NCBI RefSeq assembly: GCF_019857205.1
Contig: NZ_JAHWXO010000005.1
Location: 186,001 to 250,000, forward strand
DNA from: Qipengyuania pacifica
Lineage (GTDB): Bacteria; Pseudomonadota; Alphaproteobacteria; Sphingomonadales; Sphingomonadaceae
Length of the DNA: 64,000 nucleotides
Direction: 5' to 3'
This document shows, piece after piece, positions 53,005 through 62,681 of this stretch. A model generated the notes under the pieces. That model was not told the DNA's origin. It did no database searches and saw only the letters and a list, made by a program, of their open reading frames with translations. The position numbers and the translations under genes are program-made. Positions within the stretch are counted from its first letter, which is position 1. The number at the start of each line of letters is the position of its first letter.

Positions 53005-54216
53005 CTAAAGCGGATCGGTGTGGATGTGCAGTTCGCCTTCAAGTGTGCGGTGAACCGGGCACTTGTCCGCCATTTCCAGAATTCGCGCTTTCTGGTCGTC
53101 GTCCAGTTCATCGCCGTGGATCGAGATCCGGCGATTGAGCGCCTGGATTTTGGTTCCGTCTTCCATCGCCTTGGCATGCACGCATTCGTGATTATTCTCA
53201 TGCGTCACCTGCACAGTCACTCCGTCTAGCGGCCAGCCTTTCCGGTCCGCGTACATTTTCATCGTCATGGCCGTGCAGGTCCCCAGCGCCGCGGTCAAAA
53301 GATCGTAGGGCGTGGGACCGCTATCGTCACCGCCATAGTCTGTCGGCTCGTCGGCCACGAAGCGGTGGGTGGCCGTGTGCACTTCTGTTCCGAATTTGCC
53401 ATGGCCCGTCTTAACGACCACGCCTTCCTCCGGCATCGGCCAATCGTCCCTTACAGGGATATAGCGGCTCGCCCATGCGGCGATGACATCGGCTGCGAAC
53501 GCGGCGTCCTTGTCGTCCAGCAGGAGGTGATCGGCGTGATCCAGGCTGACGAAGCTCTTCGGATGTCTCGCGGCACTAAACAGGGCGGTGGCGTTCTCTA
53601 TCCCCACCAACTCGTCGGTGGGTGAATGGAGGAACAGCAGGGGCCGCTTCAACTTGCTGACCTGGGAAAGCAGATCGACATCCTCTACCCGCTCGATAAA
53701 TTCGCGGCTGAGTGTGAAGGAATGCCCGCCGATTGTGACCGGGCCCTCCCCCTCCTTTCGTATGGCGTCGATATCGCCGTCGATGCGCTGAAGGACATGC
53801 GGCACGTCGCTGGGCGCGCTGATGGTGGCGATGGCAGCGATTCTGTCGAAACCGATATCATCTGCCGCCGCCAGAACCGCTGCGCCGCCCAGACTGTGTC
53901 CCACAAGCAGGATCGGCTGTGCGAAGCGCTCGAGCAAATGCTCTGCCGCAGCAACCAGGTCTGCGATATCCGTGGCGAAGCCCGCATGCCCGAAATCCCC
54001 CTCGCTGCCACCAAGCCCGGTAAAGTCGAACCGCAGGCAGGCGATGCCCTGCTGCGCCAGGGCACGGGAAACATGTACCGCCGCCCTGCTCTGCCGCGTG
54101 CAGGTAAAGCAATGCGCGAACAGCGCGGCACCACGCACCAGACCCGTCGGTAATTCGAGCGAACCCTCCAGATTATGGCCCGCGTTGGTCGCAATGGTGA
54201 TGGTTTCGGTCGGCAT
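53005..54216 (-). CDS. Alpha/beta-hydrolase-OsmC fusion protein
   Basis: A 403-residue fusion. The N-terminal alpha/beta hydrolase has the nucleophile elbow GHSLGG near residue 124, with LHSPTDELVG and LDHADHLLLDD supplying the acid and His. From about residue 255 an OsmC/Ohr-like domain begins, with Cys in GTCTAMTMKMYADRKGW and a second in ADKCPVHRTLEGE, the peroxidatic/resolving pattern. OsmC reduces organic peroxides. GAGGAG sits 6 bases before the ATG. Confidence 0.88.
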   Translation of the reverse strand: MPTETITIATNAGHNLEGSLELPTGLVRGAALFAHCFTCTRQSRAAVHVSRALAQQGIACLRFDFTGLGGSEGDFGHAGFATDIADLVAAAEHLLERFAQPILLVGHSLGGAAVLAAADDIGFDRIAAIATISAPSDVPHVLQRIDGDIDAIRKEGEGPVTIGGHSFTLSREFIERVEDVDLLSQVSKLKRPLLFLHSPTDELVGIENATALFSAARHPKSFVSLDHADHLLLDDKDAAFAADVIAAWASRYIPVRDDWPMPEEGVVVKTGHGKFGTEVHTATHRFVADEPTDYGGDDSGPTPYDLLTAALGTCTAMTMKMYADRKGWPLDGVTVQVTHENNHECVHAKAMEDGTKIQALNRRISIHGDELDDDQKARILEMADKCPVHRTLEGELHIHTDPL

Positions 54217-54575
54217 GGGGTCTCCTCGCGGCGTGACGGATAATCTGATCTTCGATAGTAGGGACGAAGGCTCTGCAAAGATACCGCTGGGGTGGCACCC
54301 TCTTTCGCCGTCGTCACGCGACAGGACATTTTCCTACAAAGGGGAATTCGTGCATGTCGGCGCATCGACCGGCAGTTTGCATGGTTGCTGCCGGCGAAAA
54401 CTAAGGTGACAATGAGTTTGATCAATTGCCCCATATCTATCTGTATTTGCGTCGTAATAGAAGGATATGGAGTTTTTAATCCACCCCCGGTCGCTGTCAC
54501 GCTTGGGTTCGAGATGCCCCTTGCCCTTCACTTCTGCGGCCCCTAACGCTTACGTAAAGTTGCAAGGGAAAACCG
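54217..54575. other. 359-bp intergenic region before the MoxR gene
   Basis: Divergent space between the hydrolase-OsmC gene and the MoxR gene. It is more AT-rich than its surroundings in 54400-54480. TTACGTAA at 54550-54557 is an 8-bp palindrome 18 bp before the MoxR ATG. No ORF, tRNA or clear promoter could be supported; promoters for both neighbours presumably lie here. Confidence 0.6.
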
Positions 54576-55430
54576 ATGACCGAACCGAGCCGTTTCGAAG
54601 GTACGAAGTCCTATATCGCCACCGAAGATCTCAAGGTGGCGGTCAACGCCGCGGTGACGCTGCGCCGCCCGCTTCTGGTCAAGGGCGAACCGGGTACCGG
54701 CAAGACGGTCCTTGCGCATGAGATCGCAAAGGCCATCGATGCGCCCCTGATCGAATGGAACGTGAAATCGACCACCAAGGCGCAGCAGGGCCTGTATGAA
54801 TATGACGCCGTTGCCCGTCTGCGCGATGGCCAGCTCGGTGACGAGCGCGTTCACGACATCGCCAACTACATCAAGAAGGGAAAGCTGTGGGAAGCCTTCA
54901 CCTCACCGCAGTTGCCCGTCCTGCTGATCGACGAAATCGACAAGGCCGATATCGAATTTCCGAACGATCTTCTGCAGGAACTCGATCGCATGAGCTTCGA
55001 CGTGTACGAAACGCACGAGCGGATCGAAGCGAAAGAACGTCCGATCGTGGTGATTACCTCGAACAATGAAAAGGAACTGCCCGACGCATTCCTGCGCCGC
55101 TGCTTCTTTCATTACATCAAGTTCCCCGATCACGACACGATGCGCGACATCATCGAAGTCCACTTTCCGGGAATTCAGAAATCTCTCGTCACCAAGGCGA
55201 TGGAGATTTTCTACGAAATCCGTGACGTGCCCGGCCTGAAGAAGAAGCCCTCGACCAGCGAATTGATCGACTGGCTCAAGCTGCTCCTCAACGAAGATAT
55301 GCCGCTGGACGTGCTACAGGATGCCAATCCCAACGCCGCGATCCCGCCGCTGCACGGCGCCCTGCTCAAGAACGAACAGGACGTTATGATGTTCGAACGC
55401 CTCGCCTTCATGGCCCGGCGCCAGCAATAA
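54576..55430 (+). CDS. MoxR-family AAA+ ATPase
   Basis: A 284-residue AAA+ ATPase: Walker A KGEPGTGKTVLAH (about 30-42), Walker B LLIDEIDKADIEFPNDLL, sensor motif VITSNNEKELPDAFLRRC (Arg finger). MoxR proteins act as chaperones that assemble or activate complexes, normally with a vWA-domain partner encoded next door. Here the vWA gene lies 1.6 kb away beyond an inverted chemoreceptor gene. GGGA ribosome site. Confidence 0.9.
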   Translation: MTEPSRFEGTKSYIATEDLKVAVNAAVTLRRPLLVKGEPGTGKTVLAHEIAKAIDAPLIEWNVKSTTKAQQGLYEYDAVARLRDGQLGDERVHDIANYIKKGKLWEAFTSPQLPVLLIDEIDKADIEFPNDLLQELDRMSFDVYETHERIEAKERPIVVITSNNEKELPDAFLRRCFFHYIKFPDHDTMRDIIEVHFPGIQKSLVTKAMEIFYEIRDVPGLKKKPSTSELIDWLKLLLNEDMPLDVLQDANPNAAIPPLHGALLKNEQDVMMFERLAFMARRQQ

Positions 55431-55462
55431 TTCCGTGTGCGATGGGGCTGACGTTTGCAGTC

Positions 55463-55489
55463 CCGTCGCCCTTCCCGACCGACGGTTTT
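55463..55489 (+). terminator. Terminator after the MoxR gene
   Basis: CCGTCG at 55463-55468 and CGACGG at 55480-55485 form a 6-bp stem with an 11-base loop, followed by TTTT at 55486-55489. The T-run overlaps the chemoreceptor stop codon on the other strand. Confidence 0.5.
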
Positions 55490-56888
55490 ACCGGAAGCTG
55501 TAAGCCAGCTCGAAATCGCCCCAGCGCCGTCCGCCGATGTGAAGCGGCACATAAACGTTGCGCACGACCATGTAGTTCTTGCCGTCGCCTTCCTGGCGGT
55601 AGACCGCCATCGTGTATGGATCGGTTGTCGCCTTGGCGACGTGGTCGATCCCTTCCAGAATAATGCGGCCATTGCGGCAGTATTTCGTGTCATGGGCCAG
55701 ATCGCCAGTCGGCTGACGCGAATGCGCGGTGACGTGGGTCGGAAGGAATCCGCTCATGTCTGCCTGCGAACACATGATGACGGCCCCGCCTTCGCCGCTC
55801 ACGCGATCATTCAGTGGACGCCAATTGGCATCGGCCCATTCGCTCAACGCCGTGCGGTATAGTGGCGGATTGGTACCGGGGACCTGGCGATAGTTCCGAT
55901 CGAACAGCTGATCCACCGACAGTTCGCCCGCGGCGATTGCTTGCTCGGCAAGTGCGACGATCTCCTGCGCATGCCCCTGCGCCTTCTCGACCATGGAACT
56001 GTCCTGCGGCGACAGACCAGCTTTGACCAGTTTGTCGAACATGTCGCTCGCGATCAGTTCAAGCTCTTCCATGCGCCCATGCGCCGTCGCGAGCTTGCTT
56101 TCGTTTTCGCTGACGGCACCGTCGAAATCACCGAGCACGTCCTGAACCCGGTGAACGTGATCGGAAATCGTGGCTGTGTTGCGGGCAATCTGGTCTTGTT
56201 GTCCGTCGACCTCGAGCAGCAGTTCGGTGACGCTGCGCATCGTGTCTTCGATCGCACCGACAGAGTTCTTGGCCTGCGTGCTGGCGGCGGCACCGCTTTG
56301 GATCTTTTCGATGACCTGTTCCGCCTCGCCGCCCAGCATATCGACGGTCCGGCTGATTTCCTCAGTCGCCTTGCGCGTTTCGCTGGCGAGCGCTTTTACC
56401 TCGTTGGCGACAACGGCGAAGGTGCGTCCCTGTTCACCGGCCCGCATGGCCTCGATCGTGGCATTGAGCGCGAGAATATTAGTCGTTTCGGCAATCTGGT
56501 CGATTTCCTGGCTCGATCGCCGCACTTGGTCCATTGCCGCAGCAAAGCCGGTAACGTGCTCCGTCAGTGTTTCAACCAGGCTCAGGAGATTGCCGATCTC
56601 GTTGAGCGAGCTGCTGATAAGCGTCGTGCCATCGTTTAGGCGTTCGATGGCGCGTTCGGAAAGCAAACGCGCTTCGTCGCTCGCCTCCAGGACTTTACTC
56701 TGGTCCTCGTCGAGGGCGCGTACGGTACCCTGCAACTCGACATATTCGCTACGCAGGTGGCCAAAGGAATCGATCACGCCCTGAACGATACCGGCGACGT
56801 CGGAACAGCCCACGGTGACCTTCCCGCACGCTTCGGGTATCCTGTCGAGAGCCGATGCGCCCCGGGCATCGATCGCGCTAAGTTCCAT
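55488..56888 (-). CDS. Soluble methyl-accepting chemotaxis protein
   Basis: A 466-residue receptor with no membrane segment. A coiled coil (about 55-330) contains the conserved hairpin tip [20 protein letters not shown] (134-153) and [12 protein letters not shown]. The C-terminal part (about 335-466; [47 protein letters not shown]) looks like a PAS/Cache-type sensor, so the sensor follows the signalling domain. It signals to CheA from the cytoplasm; the ligand is unknown. It lies inverted between two genes that normally adjoin. Confidence 0.88.
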   Translation of the reverse strand: MELSAIDARGASALDRIPEACGKVTVGCSDVAGIVQGVIDSFGHLRSEYVELQGTVRALDEDQSKVLEASDEARLLSERAIERLNDGTTLISSSLNEIGNLLSLVETLTEHVTGFAAAMDQVRRSSQEIDQIAETTNILALNATIEAMRAGEQGRTFAVVANEVKALASETRKATEEISRTVDMLGGEAEQVIEKIQSGAAASTQAKNSVGAIEDTMRSVTELLLEVDGQQDQIARNTATISDHVHRVQDVLGDFDGAVSENESKLATAHGRMEELELIASDMFDKLVKAGLSPQDSSMVEKAQGHAQEIVALAEQAIAAGELSVDQLFDRNYRQVPGTNPPLYRTALSEWADANWRPLNDRVSGEGGAVIMCSQADMSGFLPTHVTAHSRQPTGDLAHDTKYCRNGRIILEGIDHVAKATTDPYTMAVYRQEGDGKNYMVVRNVYVPLHIGGRRWGDFELAYSFR

Positions 56889-57020
56889 GGCTGTTGTGAC
56901 CCCTTTGTCCCTGTTTGCGAACCTCCTAACGAAGGGTGGTTAGCGGACGGTTAAATGGCCTCCGCGACGAGTGGCAAAGCAGGACTGGTGCGACGGATCG
57001 GCACGCGCTAGACATTACCG

Positions 57021-58202
57021 ATGTTCTTAAATTTCGTCGACGAACTTCGCGCTGCGGGCATCCCCGCAAGCTTCAAGGAACACCTGACGCTCATCGAGGC
57101 GTTGGATCGCGATGTCATCGAACAATCGCCCGAGGCGTTCTATTACCTCTCCCGGGCCACCTTCGTGAAGGACGAAGGCCTGCTCGACCGGTTCGACCAG
57201 GTCTTCCAGCGGGTCTTCAAGGGTGTCCTCAGCGATTACGGTCAGAACCCTGTCGACATACCCGAAGATTGGCTCAAGGCTGTGGCCGAGAAATTTCTCT
57301 CCGACGAGGAGATGGAAAAGATCAAGAGCCTGGGCGACTGGGACGAGATCATGGAGACGCTGAAGAAGCGGCTCGAAGAACAGGAAAAGCGTCACCAGGG
57401 CGGTAACAAGTGGATTGGCACGGGTGGTACCTCGCCCTTTGGCAATTCCGGTTACAACCCGGAAGGCGTGCGTATAGGCGGCGAAAGCAAGCACAAGCGC
57501 GCGCTCAAGGTGTGGGACAAGCGAGAATTCAAGAACCTCGACAACACCAAGGAACTCGGCACTCGCAACATCAAGATGGCCCTGCGCCGTCTACGCCGTT
57601 TCGCGCGTGAAGGCGCCGCCGACCAGCTGGATATCGACGCGACGATAGAAGGTACGGCAAAGCAGGGCTGGCTGGATATTCATATGCGACCCGAACGTCG
57701 CAATGCGGTGAAACTGCTCCTGTTTCTCGACGTCGGCGGATCTATGGACCCGTTCATCAAGATCACCGAAGAACTGTTCAGCGCCGCGACCAGCGAATTC
57801 AAGAACCTGGAATTCTTCTACTTCCACAATTGTCTCTACGAAGGCGTCTGGAAGGACAATCGTCGTCGCTGGCAGGAACGCACCAAGACCTGGGACCTGC
57901 TCCACAAATATGGCCATGACTACAAGGTTGTCTTCGTTGGAGACGCCGCGATGAGCCCGTACGAAATCACACATCCCGGCGGCAGTGTGGAACATATGAA
58001 CGAAGAGGCTGGCGCCACGTGGATGCAGCGCGTCGTAAACACCTACCCGGCAACCGTGTGGTTGAACCCCGTGCCGGAAAAGCAATGGGGCTATTCGCAG
58101 TCGACCAAGGTGATGAAACACATCGTCAATGATCGTATGTACTCGCTTACGCTCGACGGGCTGGATGATGCGATGCGCGAACTGAGCCGCAAGCAGGGCT
58201 GA
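57021..58202 (+). CDS. vWA/CoxE-like protein, MoxR partner
   Basis: A 393-residue protein. An N-terminal helical half (LIEALDRDVIEQSPEAFYYL, ATFVKDEGLLDRFDQVF) precedes a von Willebrand A domain whose metal site reads FLDVGGSMDPF; the first Ser of DxSxS is Gly, as in this family. FYFHNCLYEGVW and VFVGDAAMSPYEIT follow. It is expected to work with the MoxR ATPase at 54576. There is no strong ribosome site. Client unknown. Confidence 0.85.
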   Translation: MFLNFVDELRAAGIPASFKEHLTLIEALDRDVIEQSPEAFYYLSRATFVKDEGLLDRFDQVFQRVFKGVLSDYGQNPVDIPEDWLKAVAEKFLSDEEMEKIKSLGDWDEIMETLKKRLEEQEKRHQGGNKWIGTGGTSPFGNSGYNPEGVRIGGESKHKRALKVWDKREFKNLDNTKELGTRNIKMALRRLRRFAREGAADQLDIDATIEGTAKQGWLDIHMRPERRNAVKLLLFLDVGGSMDPFIKITEELFSAATSEFKNLEFFYFHNCLYEGVWKDNRRRWQERTKTWDLLHKYGHDYKVVFVGDAAMSPYEITHPGGSVEHMNEEAGATWMQRVVNTYPATVWLNPVPEKQWGYSQSTKVMKHIVNDRMYSLTLDGLDDAMRELSRKQG

Positions 58203-58272
58203 CGCGGCCAAATGAACCCATCTTGTAACTCCGCTGAATTTTGATCTACCGTGCGTGGAAAGGAGAATGTCG

Positions 58273-58614
58273 ATGAGAGTTACATTCCTGCTTTGCGCAG
58301 CCGCCGTGTCGATAGCGGCATCTTCACCTGAAAGCGAAGCCACGCACAGCGCGCCTCGATCGGCAATGCCGGTCTTGGGAACTCCGGATGTCGAGCGAGA
58401 CGCGTGCGATGATCTGATTACGCAAGCGCGCCAGGATTCCGTCTTGACCAAACTGGATCGCCAGCCTGCAACGGCTGACAAACCTTATTTCATTGCCGCA
58501 GTTGACCAGAAGATTGACGGTTGCAGCGTCATGGTAATGCACAACGACAAGGCGGATTTCCGCCCCCTGCCCTCTTCTCCGGATGGCCCAGCCCGTCTTG
58601 AACCGGCGCGCTGA
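58273..58614 (+). CDS. Small secreted protein, unknown
   Basis: A 113-residue protein: signal peptide MRVTFLLCAAAVSIAAS, then a compact domain with two cysteines (DACDDL and DGCSVM) likely in a disulfide. No known family recognised. AGGAG at 58261-58265 fits ATG 58273 (7-base spacing), so I chose it over starts at 58255 and 58267. It is followed by the DUF817 gene after 9 bp. Confidence 0.6.
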   Translation: MRVTFLLCAAAVSIAASSPESEATHSAPRSAMPVLGTPDVERDACDDLITQARQDSVLTKLDRQPATADKPYFIAAVDQKIDGCSVMVMHNDKADFRPLPSSPDGPARLEPAR

Positions 58615-58623
58615 TCTGGCTCG

Positions 58624-59568
58624 ATGACAGCGTTGCGATCGGATGAGTTCGATCACTCACGCTTCGCTCGAATTCGCCTCAGCCTCGAACGGTTCGATCC
58701 AGGTACCGGATGGCGCCTTGGGCTGTATGAATTTCTGTTGTTTGGCATAAAGCAGGCTTGGGCGTGCCTGTTCGGCGGCCTCATGCTCGCGCTTCTTCTG
58801 GCCACGCACTTCTTCTATCCGGAAGACGCGCCAGTTCACCGCTATGATTTCCTTACGATCGCCGCAGTCGCCATTCAGGGCGGCATGCTCGCCTTTCGAC
58901 TGGAAACCTGGGCGGAAGCGAAGGTGATCCTGATCTTCCACGTGGTCGGCACGGTCATGGAACTGTTCAAGACAGCCGCCGGCTCGTGGGTATATCCCGA
59001 AGCAAGCACTCTACATATCGGCTCGGTCCCGCTCTTCTCGGGATTCATGTATGCGGCCGTCGGCAGCTATATCGCAAGGGTCTGGCGAATTTTCGATTTC
59101 AGCTACACTTGCTATCCAACGCGTGGTTGGACGTGGTTGCTTGCCGCCGCGGTCTATGTGAATTTCTTCGCCCATCACTGGCTACCCGACATACGCCTCG
59201 CTCTCTTCGCGGCTACTATCCTCCTGTTTGCACGTACCAGGGTCTATTTCCGCAACTGGCGCGAACATCGCTGGATGCCGCTCTTGCTGGGGTTCCTGCT
59301 CGTTGCCCTGTTCATCTGGGGCGCGGAGAACATCGGCACATTCGCGCGCGCCTGGACTTATCCCGGTCAGGAGAACGGTTGGCAGATGGTCAGCCTCGCC
59401 AAGCTGGGCAGCTGGTTTCTCCTGATGCTGATCAGTTTCGTCCTGGTTGAACTGGTGGCCCCGGTTCGTGAGCCCGATCAATCCTTACGGTCGAGCTCTT
59501 CGTCCAGTCGCAGCGAGCACCGCCAGAAGAAAAATGCGGGGACGAGCCCGAGGAAAGTGGCTCCGTAA
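58624..59568 (+). CDS. DUF817 integral membrane protein
   Basis: A 314-residue membrane protein with about 8 TM segments. FGIKQAWACLFGGLMLALLL, GTVMELFKTAAGSWVYPE and WGAENIGTFARAWTYPGQ are the DUF817 hallmarks; the function of the family is unknown. The last 30 residues are a Ser/Arg/Lys tail (DQSLRSSSSSSRSEHRQK) read antisense to the MFS C-terminus: the two genes overlap by 91 bp. The tail looks like a recent extension rather than part of the fold. Confidence 0.8.
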   Translation: MTALRSDEFDHSRFARIRLSLERFDPGTGWRLGLYEFLLFGIKQAWACLFGGLMLALLLATHFFYPEDAPVHRYDFLTIAAVAIQGGMLAFRLETWAEAKVILIFHVVGTVMELFKTAAGSWVYPEASTLHIGSVPLFSGFMYAAVGSYIARVWRIFDFSYTCYPTRGWTWLLAAAVYVNFFAHHWLPDIRLALFAATILLFARTRVYFRNWREHRWMPLLLGFLLVALFIWGAENIGTFARAWTYPGQENGWQMVSLAKLGSWFLLMLISFVLVELVAPVREPDQSLRSSSSSSRSEHRQKKNAGTSPRKVAP

Positions 59569-60767
59569 AGCACATACCTGACGCTTTCTTCTCCATACGT
59601 AGGCTGAAGCATATCGGACAGCATACCGAAGAATAGAGGCCCCAGCCCGAGGCCGATCAGGTTCTGGAAAAAGAGCAATACTGCAGCTGCAATCGCTCGC
59701 GCCCGAAGCGGGACGAGACCCTGAACGCTCGAGTATGTGGGGCCGTAATATAGCGAGTTGCACAGCGTCGGTATGATCAGCAGGAACAGAGCCAGGAACC
59801 AGTTGTCGGTCATGAACGCCCACAGCGCGAATGGGATGGTGAGCACCATTCCCAGGGCCGGTGCGGTCAGAACATGCCTGCGGTTCTTCGCGCCGTACCG
59901 GTCGGCAATATATCCGCCCAGCATGGTGCCGGCGATACCCGCACCGCCATTGACGACGCCGAACCAGAAGCCCGTCTCTCCTGGTGTCAGGCCGTGCGTT
60001 CTCTGGAAGAAGATCGTGATCCACGTGATTTTACCATAGCCAAGAAACGCGGCCGCCGAACCGGCGATCACCAGAAGCACGAAAGCGCGGGAACTGAACA
60101 TCGCCCTCAGCGCGTCCTTTAACGGCATCTGTCCAGCCGATGCCTGGGCAGCTGTTTGCTTGACGAGCCCTGTCCGCCGTGGATCCTTCAGGGTGGTGAA
60201 GACGATTACCGCTAGGATCAATCCGGGCAGGCCCACGATCAGGAACGCGTTTCTCCACCCCACCGCGTCTGCCAGTAAACCGCCTATGAACATCCCGAGG
60301 AGCGTGCCGACGGGAATTCCCAGGGCATAGAAGGCAAGCGCCGATGCCCGTTTGGAAGGTTCGACCAGATCGGCAATCAGGGAGTGCGCGGGCGGTGTAC
60401 AGCCTGCTTCACCAACGCCCACGCCGATCCGAGCCAGCAGAAGCTGGGCGAAATTCTGCGCCAGTCCGCACAGGGCAGTCATTGCGGACCAGATCGCCAG
60501 GGCCCCGCCGATGAGCCATGGTCTGTTGGTGGTCGAACGGTCCGAGAACCGTGCAATCGGCAATCCGAGCACGGTGTAAAACAGCGCGAATGCCAGCCCG
60601 GTCATCAATCCGATCTGCGTGTCGCTCAGGCCAAGTTCCATGCGGATCGGTTCGGCGAGAATATTGACGATCTGCCGATCGATGAAATTGAAGATATAGA
60701 CGATCAGCAGGATCCACAGAGTAACCCTCACCGACCCACCGGTCTGCCGTTCTGCCGACGTCGCCAT
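59478..60767 (-). CDS. MFS transporter, Spinster-like
   Basis: A 429-residue 12-TM permease. FNFIDRQIVNILAEPIRMEL at TM1 is the spinster/SpnS-like signature and GLPIARFSDRSTTNRP follows in the TM2-TM3 loop. The substrate is unknown. ATG 60767 is preferred to an upstream in-frame start at 60812 because GGAGAGG sits 5 bases before it. The 3' end is antisense to the DUF817 tail. Confidence 0.85.
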   Translation of the reverse strand: MATSAERQTGGSVRVTLWILLIVYIFNFIDRQIVNILAEPIRMELGLSDTQIGLMTGLAFALFYTVLGLPIARFSDRSTTNRPWLIGGALAIWSAMTALCGLAQNFAQLLLARIGVGVGEAGCTPPAHSLIADLVEPSKRASALAFYALGIPVGTLLGMFIGGLLADAVGWRNAFLIVGLPGLILAVIVFTTLKDPRRTGLVKQTAAQASAGQMPLKDALRAMFSSRAFVLLVIAGSAAAFLGYGKITWITIFFQRTHGLTPGETGFWFGVVNGGAGIAGTMLGGYIADRYGAKNRRHVLTAPALGMVLTIPFALWAFMTDNWFLALFLLIIPTLCNSLYYGPTYSSVQGLVPLRARAIAAAVLLFFQNLIGLGLGPLFFGMLSDMLQPTYGEESVRYVLYGATFLGLVPAFFFWRCSLRLDEELDRKD

Positions 60768-60907
60768 TAAAACCTCTCCAGAAGTACGGGTATGCCCGTT
60801 TTGTCTGGCCAAGCTTTACTGATTACGACACTTCGTCAAGGCCGTTGATGGAAAATTGAACCGACGGTCGGGACGATAAGGCTCTCACGGGGGAGGCCAC
60901 GGGAGAA

Positions 60908-62110
60908 CTAGCTGTAGATAAGATGCGGCGCGATGGTTTGGCGCCATGCGTGCTCATCGGCGCTCGCGAGGGCATTCAGATCGTCGGGCACGGATTCGCT
61001 ATCGTCGACCCATTCGCGCAAGGCCGGTCCACCATTGATGACATCGATTGCCAGCCGATCGAATTCATACTCGTAAGGGAAGTCCCGCCAGATGGGGTAA
61101 TCCGGATATAAGCGCCGTATCGCTTTGAAAGCCAGCGCCTGCAGTCGCCATGGCTGGAAAGCGTGGTGATCGTAGAACGGTCCCTCGGCATGTATCATCA
61201 GGCCATTGCACAGTTTGCCGGCATGCTTGTGAAACGTCGGTTCGAACCAGCATTCGCGTATTGCGCAGCCTCGCAGCCAGACCGGTGCCAGACGCTTCAT
61301 CTCGGCCAGAACCGCCTTCGCATCGATGTCGGGCGCGCCGAACAGCACTTCCAGCGGGCGGGTGGTGCCCCTGCCCTCGCTAAGCGTGGTCCCTTCTAGC
61401 ATCACCGTGCCGGCATAGGCTCTTGCCATGTTCAGATTTGCGGCATTGGGGCTCGGATTGATCCAGACCCGATCTTTCGGCCAACCGTATCCCGAAGGAT
61501 GCCCGGGCTTCCAGCCGATCATTTCGATCACTTTGAGGTCGACGTCGATTTTGAAATGGTCGACGAACCATTTTGCCATTTCTCCCATCGTAAGACCATG
61601 GCGCATCACCATCGGTCCGGCGCCGACGAAACTTTCCTGTCCCGGTAGAAGAAGCGTGCCCTCGACCGGGCCGCCCGCAGGGTTTGGCCGGTCCAGCACC
61701 CAGACACTCTTGCCCGCTCGCCCAGCCTCCTCGAGCATGTAGAGCAATGTCGTGACAAAGGTGTAGATGCGGCAACCCAGGTCCTGCAGATCGAACAGGA
61801 AGATATCGGCGCTCGACATCATTTGTCCGGTAGGGCGGCGAACCTCTCCGTAGAGGCTGAATACGGGGATCCCATACTGCGGATCGGTTTCATCCGCGGT
61901 CTCGACCATGTTGTCCTGCTTGTCGCCCTTCAGACCGTGCTGCGGACCGAAGGCGGAGGTGACGTTCACCCCGCGATCGATCAACGCATCGAGCGAATGA
62001 TCGAGGCTCGCCGTAACCGACGCCGGATGGGCAATGAGCGAAACCCTCTGGTTCTGAAGGGGCTTGCGAAGTTCATCTTCTGCAATGAGACGATCGATGC
62101 CGAATTTCAT
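60908..62110 (-). CDS. NamZ-like exo-beta-N-acetylmuramidase (DUF1343)
   Basis: A 400-residue protein of the DUF1343/GH171 family. Family landmarks are GIDRLIAEDELRKPLQNQRVSLIAHPASV (two halves), AFGPQHGLKGDKQDN, LFDLQDLGCRIYTFVTTLLYML (two halves) and DRPNPAGGPVEG. Characterised NamZ releases MurNAc from the ends of peptidoglycan fragments and is exported. No signal peptide is seen here, so a cytoplasmic or recycling role is possible. ATG 62110 overlaps the previous stop (ATGA). Confidence 0.85.
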   Translation of the reverse strand: MKFGIDRLIAEDELRKPLQNQRVSLIAHPASVTASLDHSLDALIDRGVNVTSAFGPQHGLKGDKQDNMVETADETDPQYGIPVFSLYGEVRRPTGQMMSSADIFLFDLQDLGCRIYTFVTTLLYMLEEAGRAGKSVWVLDRPNPAGGPVEGTLLLPGQESFVGAGPMVMRHGLTMGEMAKWFVDHFKIDVDLKVIEMIGWKPGHPSGYGWPKDRVWINPSPNAANLNMARAYAGTVMLEGTTLSEGRGTTRPLEVLFGAPDIDAKAVLAEMKRLAPVWLRGCAIRECWFEPTFHKHAGKLCNGLMIHAEGPFYDHHAFQPWRLQALAFKAIRRLYPDYPIWRDFPYEYEFDRLAIDVINGGPALREWVDDSESVPDDLNALASADEHAWRQTIAPHLIYS

Positions 62111-62649
62111 GTCGCGCTGGGTGGCGCAAGGCGGGCGGTGAAGCAAGCCGGATCGTGAAAATCCGGCTTCGTTTCATGATGAGCCAGCGCCCAATAGCTT
62201 TTATGCCCGTCCTCTTCTTCGATCACGCTCGTCAGCCCCATGGCACAGTGCGACTGCGGCAACGCCGCGCCGGGAATTGCGGCGTCGAAAATGGCGAAGC
62301 TGCTGCCCATGCGCATCGTGCAGACGGGCTCGCGCTGGACGGGTCGTTCCGCCATGCCCTCGCGTCGGGATTGGAAATCATAGGCGTTCCACCTTTCGGA
62401 CGGGGAAAGGTTGAATTCGCAATAGGGTTCACCGCCTTCGGGTTGCAGAAACACTTCAAAGCAGGTTGTCTGCCACAGATTGTCCGCCCGGCCCTTGCCC
62501 GCGAATTTCGGCACGACGAGCCTGCCCGCCCCCTCGATACGCCAGCGCAGCCTCAACCAATTCGTATCGCGTCCGATGACGCGTGCTTCGATGCTTGTAA
62601 TGGCGAGTGGTGGATGAGCCTGATGCGGCACCAATCGATACATTTCCAT
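62107..62649 (-). CDS. DOMON-like domain protein (murB-associated type)
   Basis: A 180-residue protein resembling the DOMON-like family sometimes linked to murB. The beta-sandwich is rich in charged and aromatic residues ([49 protein letters not shown]). DOMON-like domains bind sugars or heme. Translation is coupled to the NamZ-like gene by ATGA, which suggests a linked job, perhaps binding a wall sugar; that is inference. AGGGG precedes ATG 62649. Confidence 0.7.
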   Translation of the reverse strand: MEMYRLVPHQAHPPLAITSIEARVIGRDTNWLRLRWRIEGAGRLVVPKFAGKGRADNLWQTTCFEVFLQPEGGEPYCEFNLSPSERWNAYDFQSRREGMAERPVQREPVCTMRMGSSFAIFDAAIPGAALPQSHCAMGLTSVIEEEDGHKSYWALAHHETKPDFHDPACFTARLAPPSAT

Positions 62650-62681
62650 GCCGCCCCTTAGCTGCTAGCGGACGCCTCGTC

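Noticed and set aside
60786-60799. ACGGG-TATG-CCCGT hairpin upstream of the MFS gene
   Set aside because: Five-bp arms are too short to support an operator or terminator call on their own.
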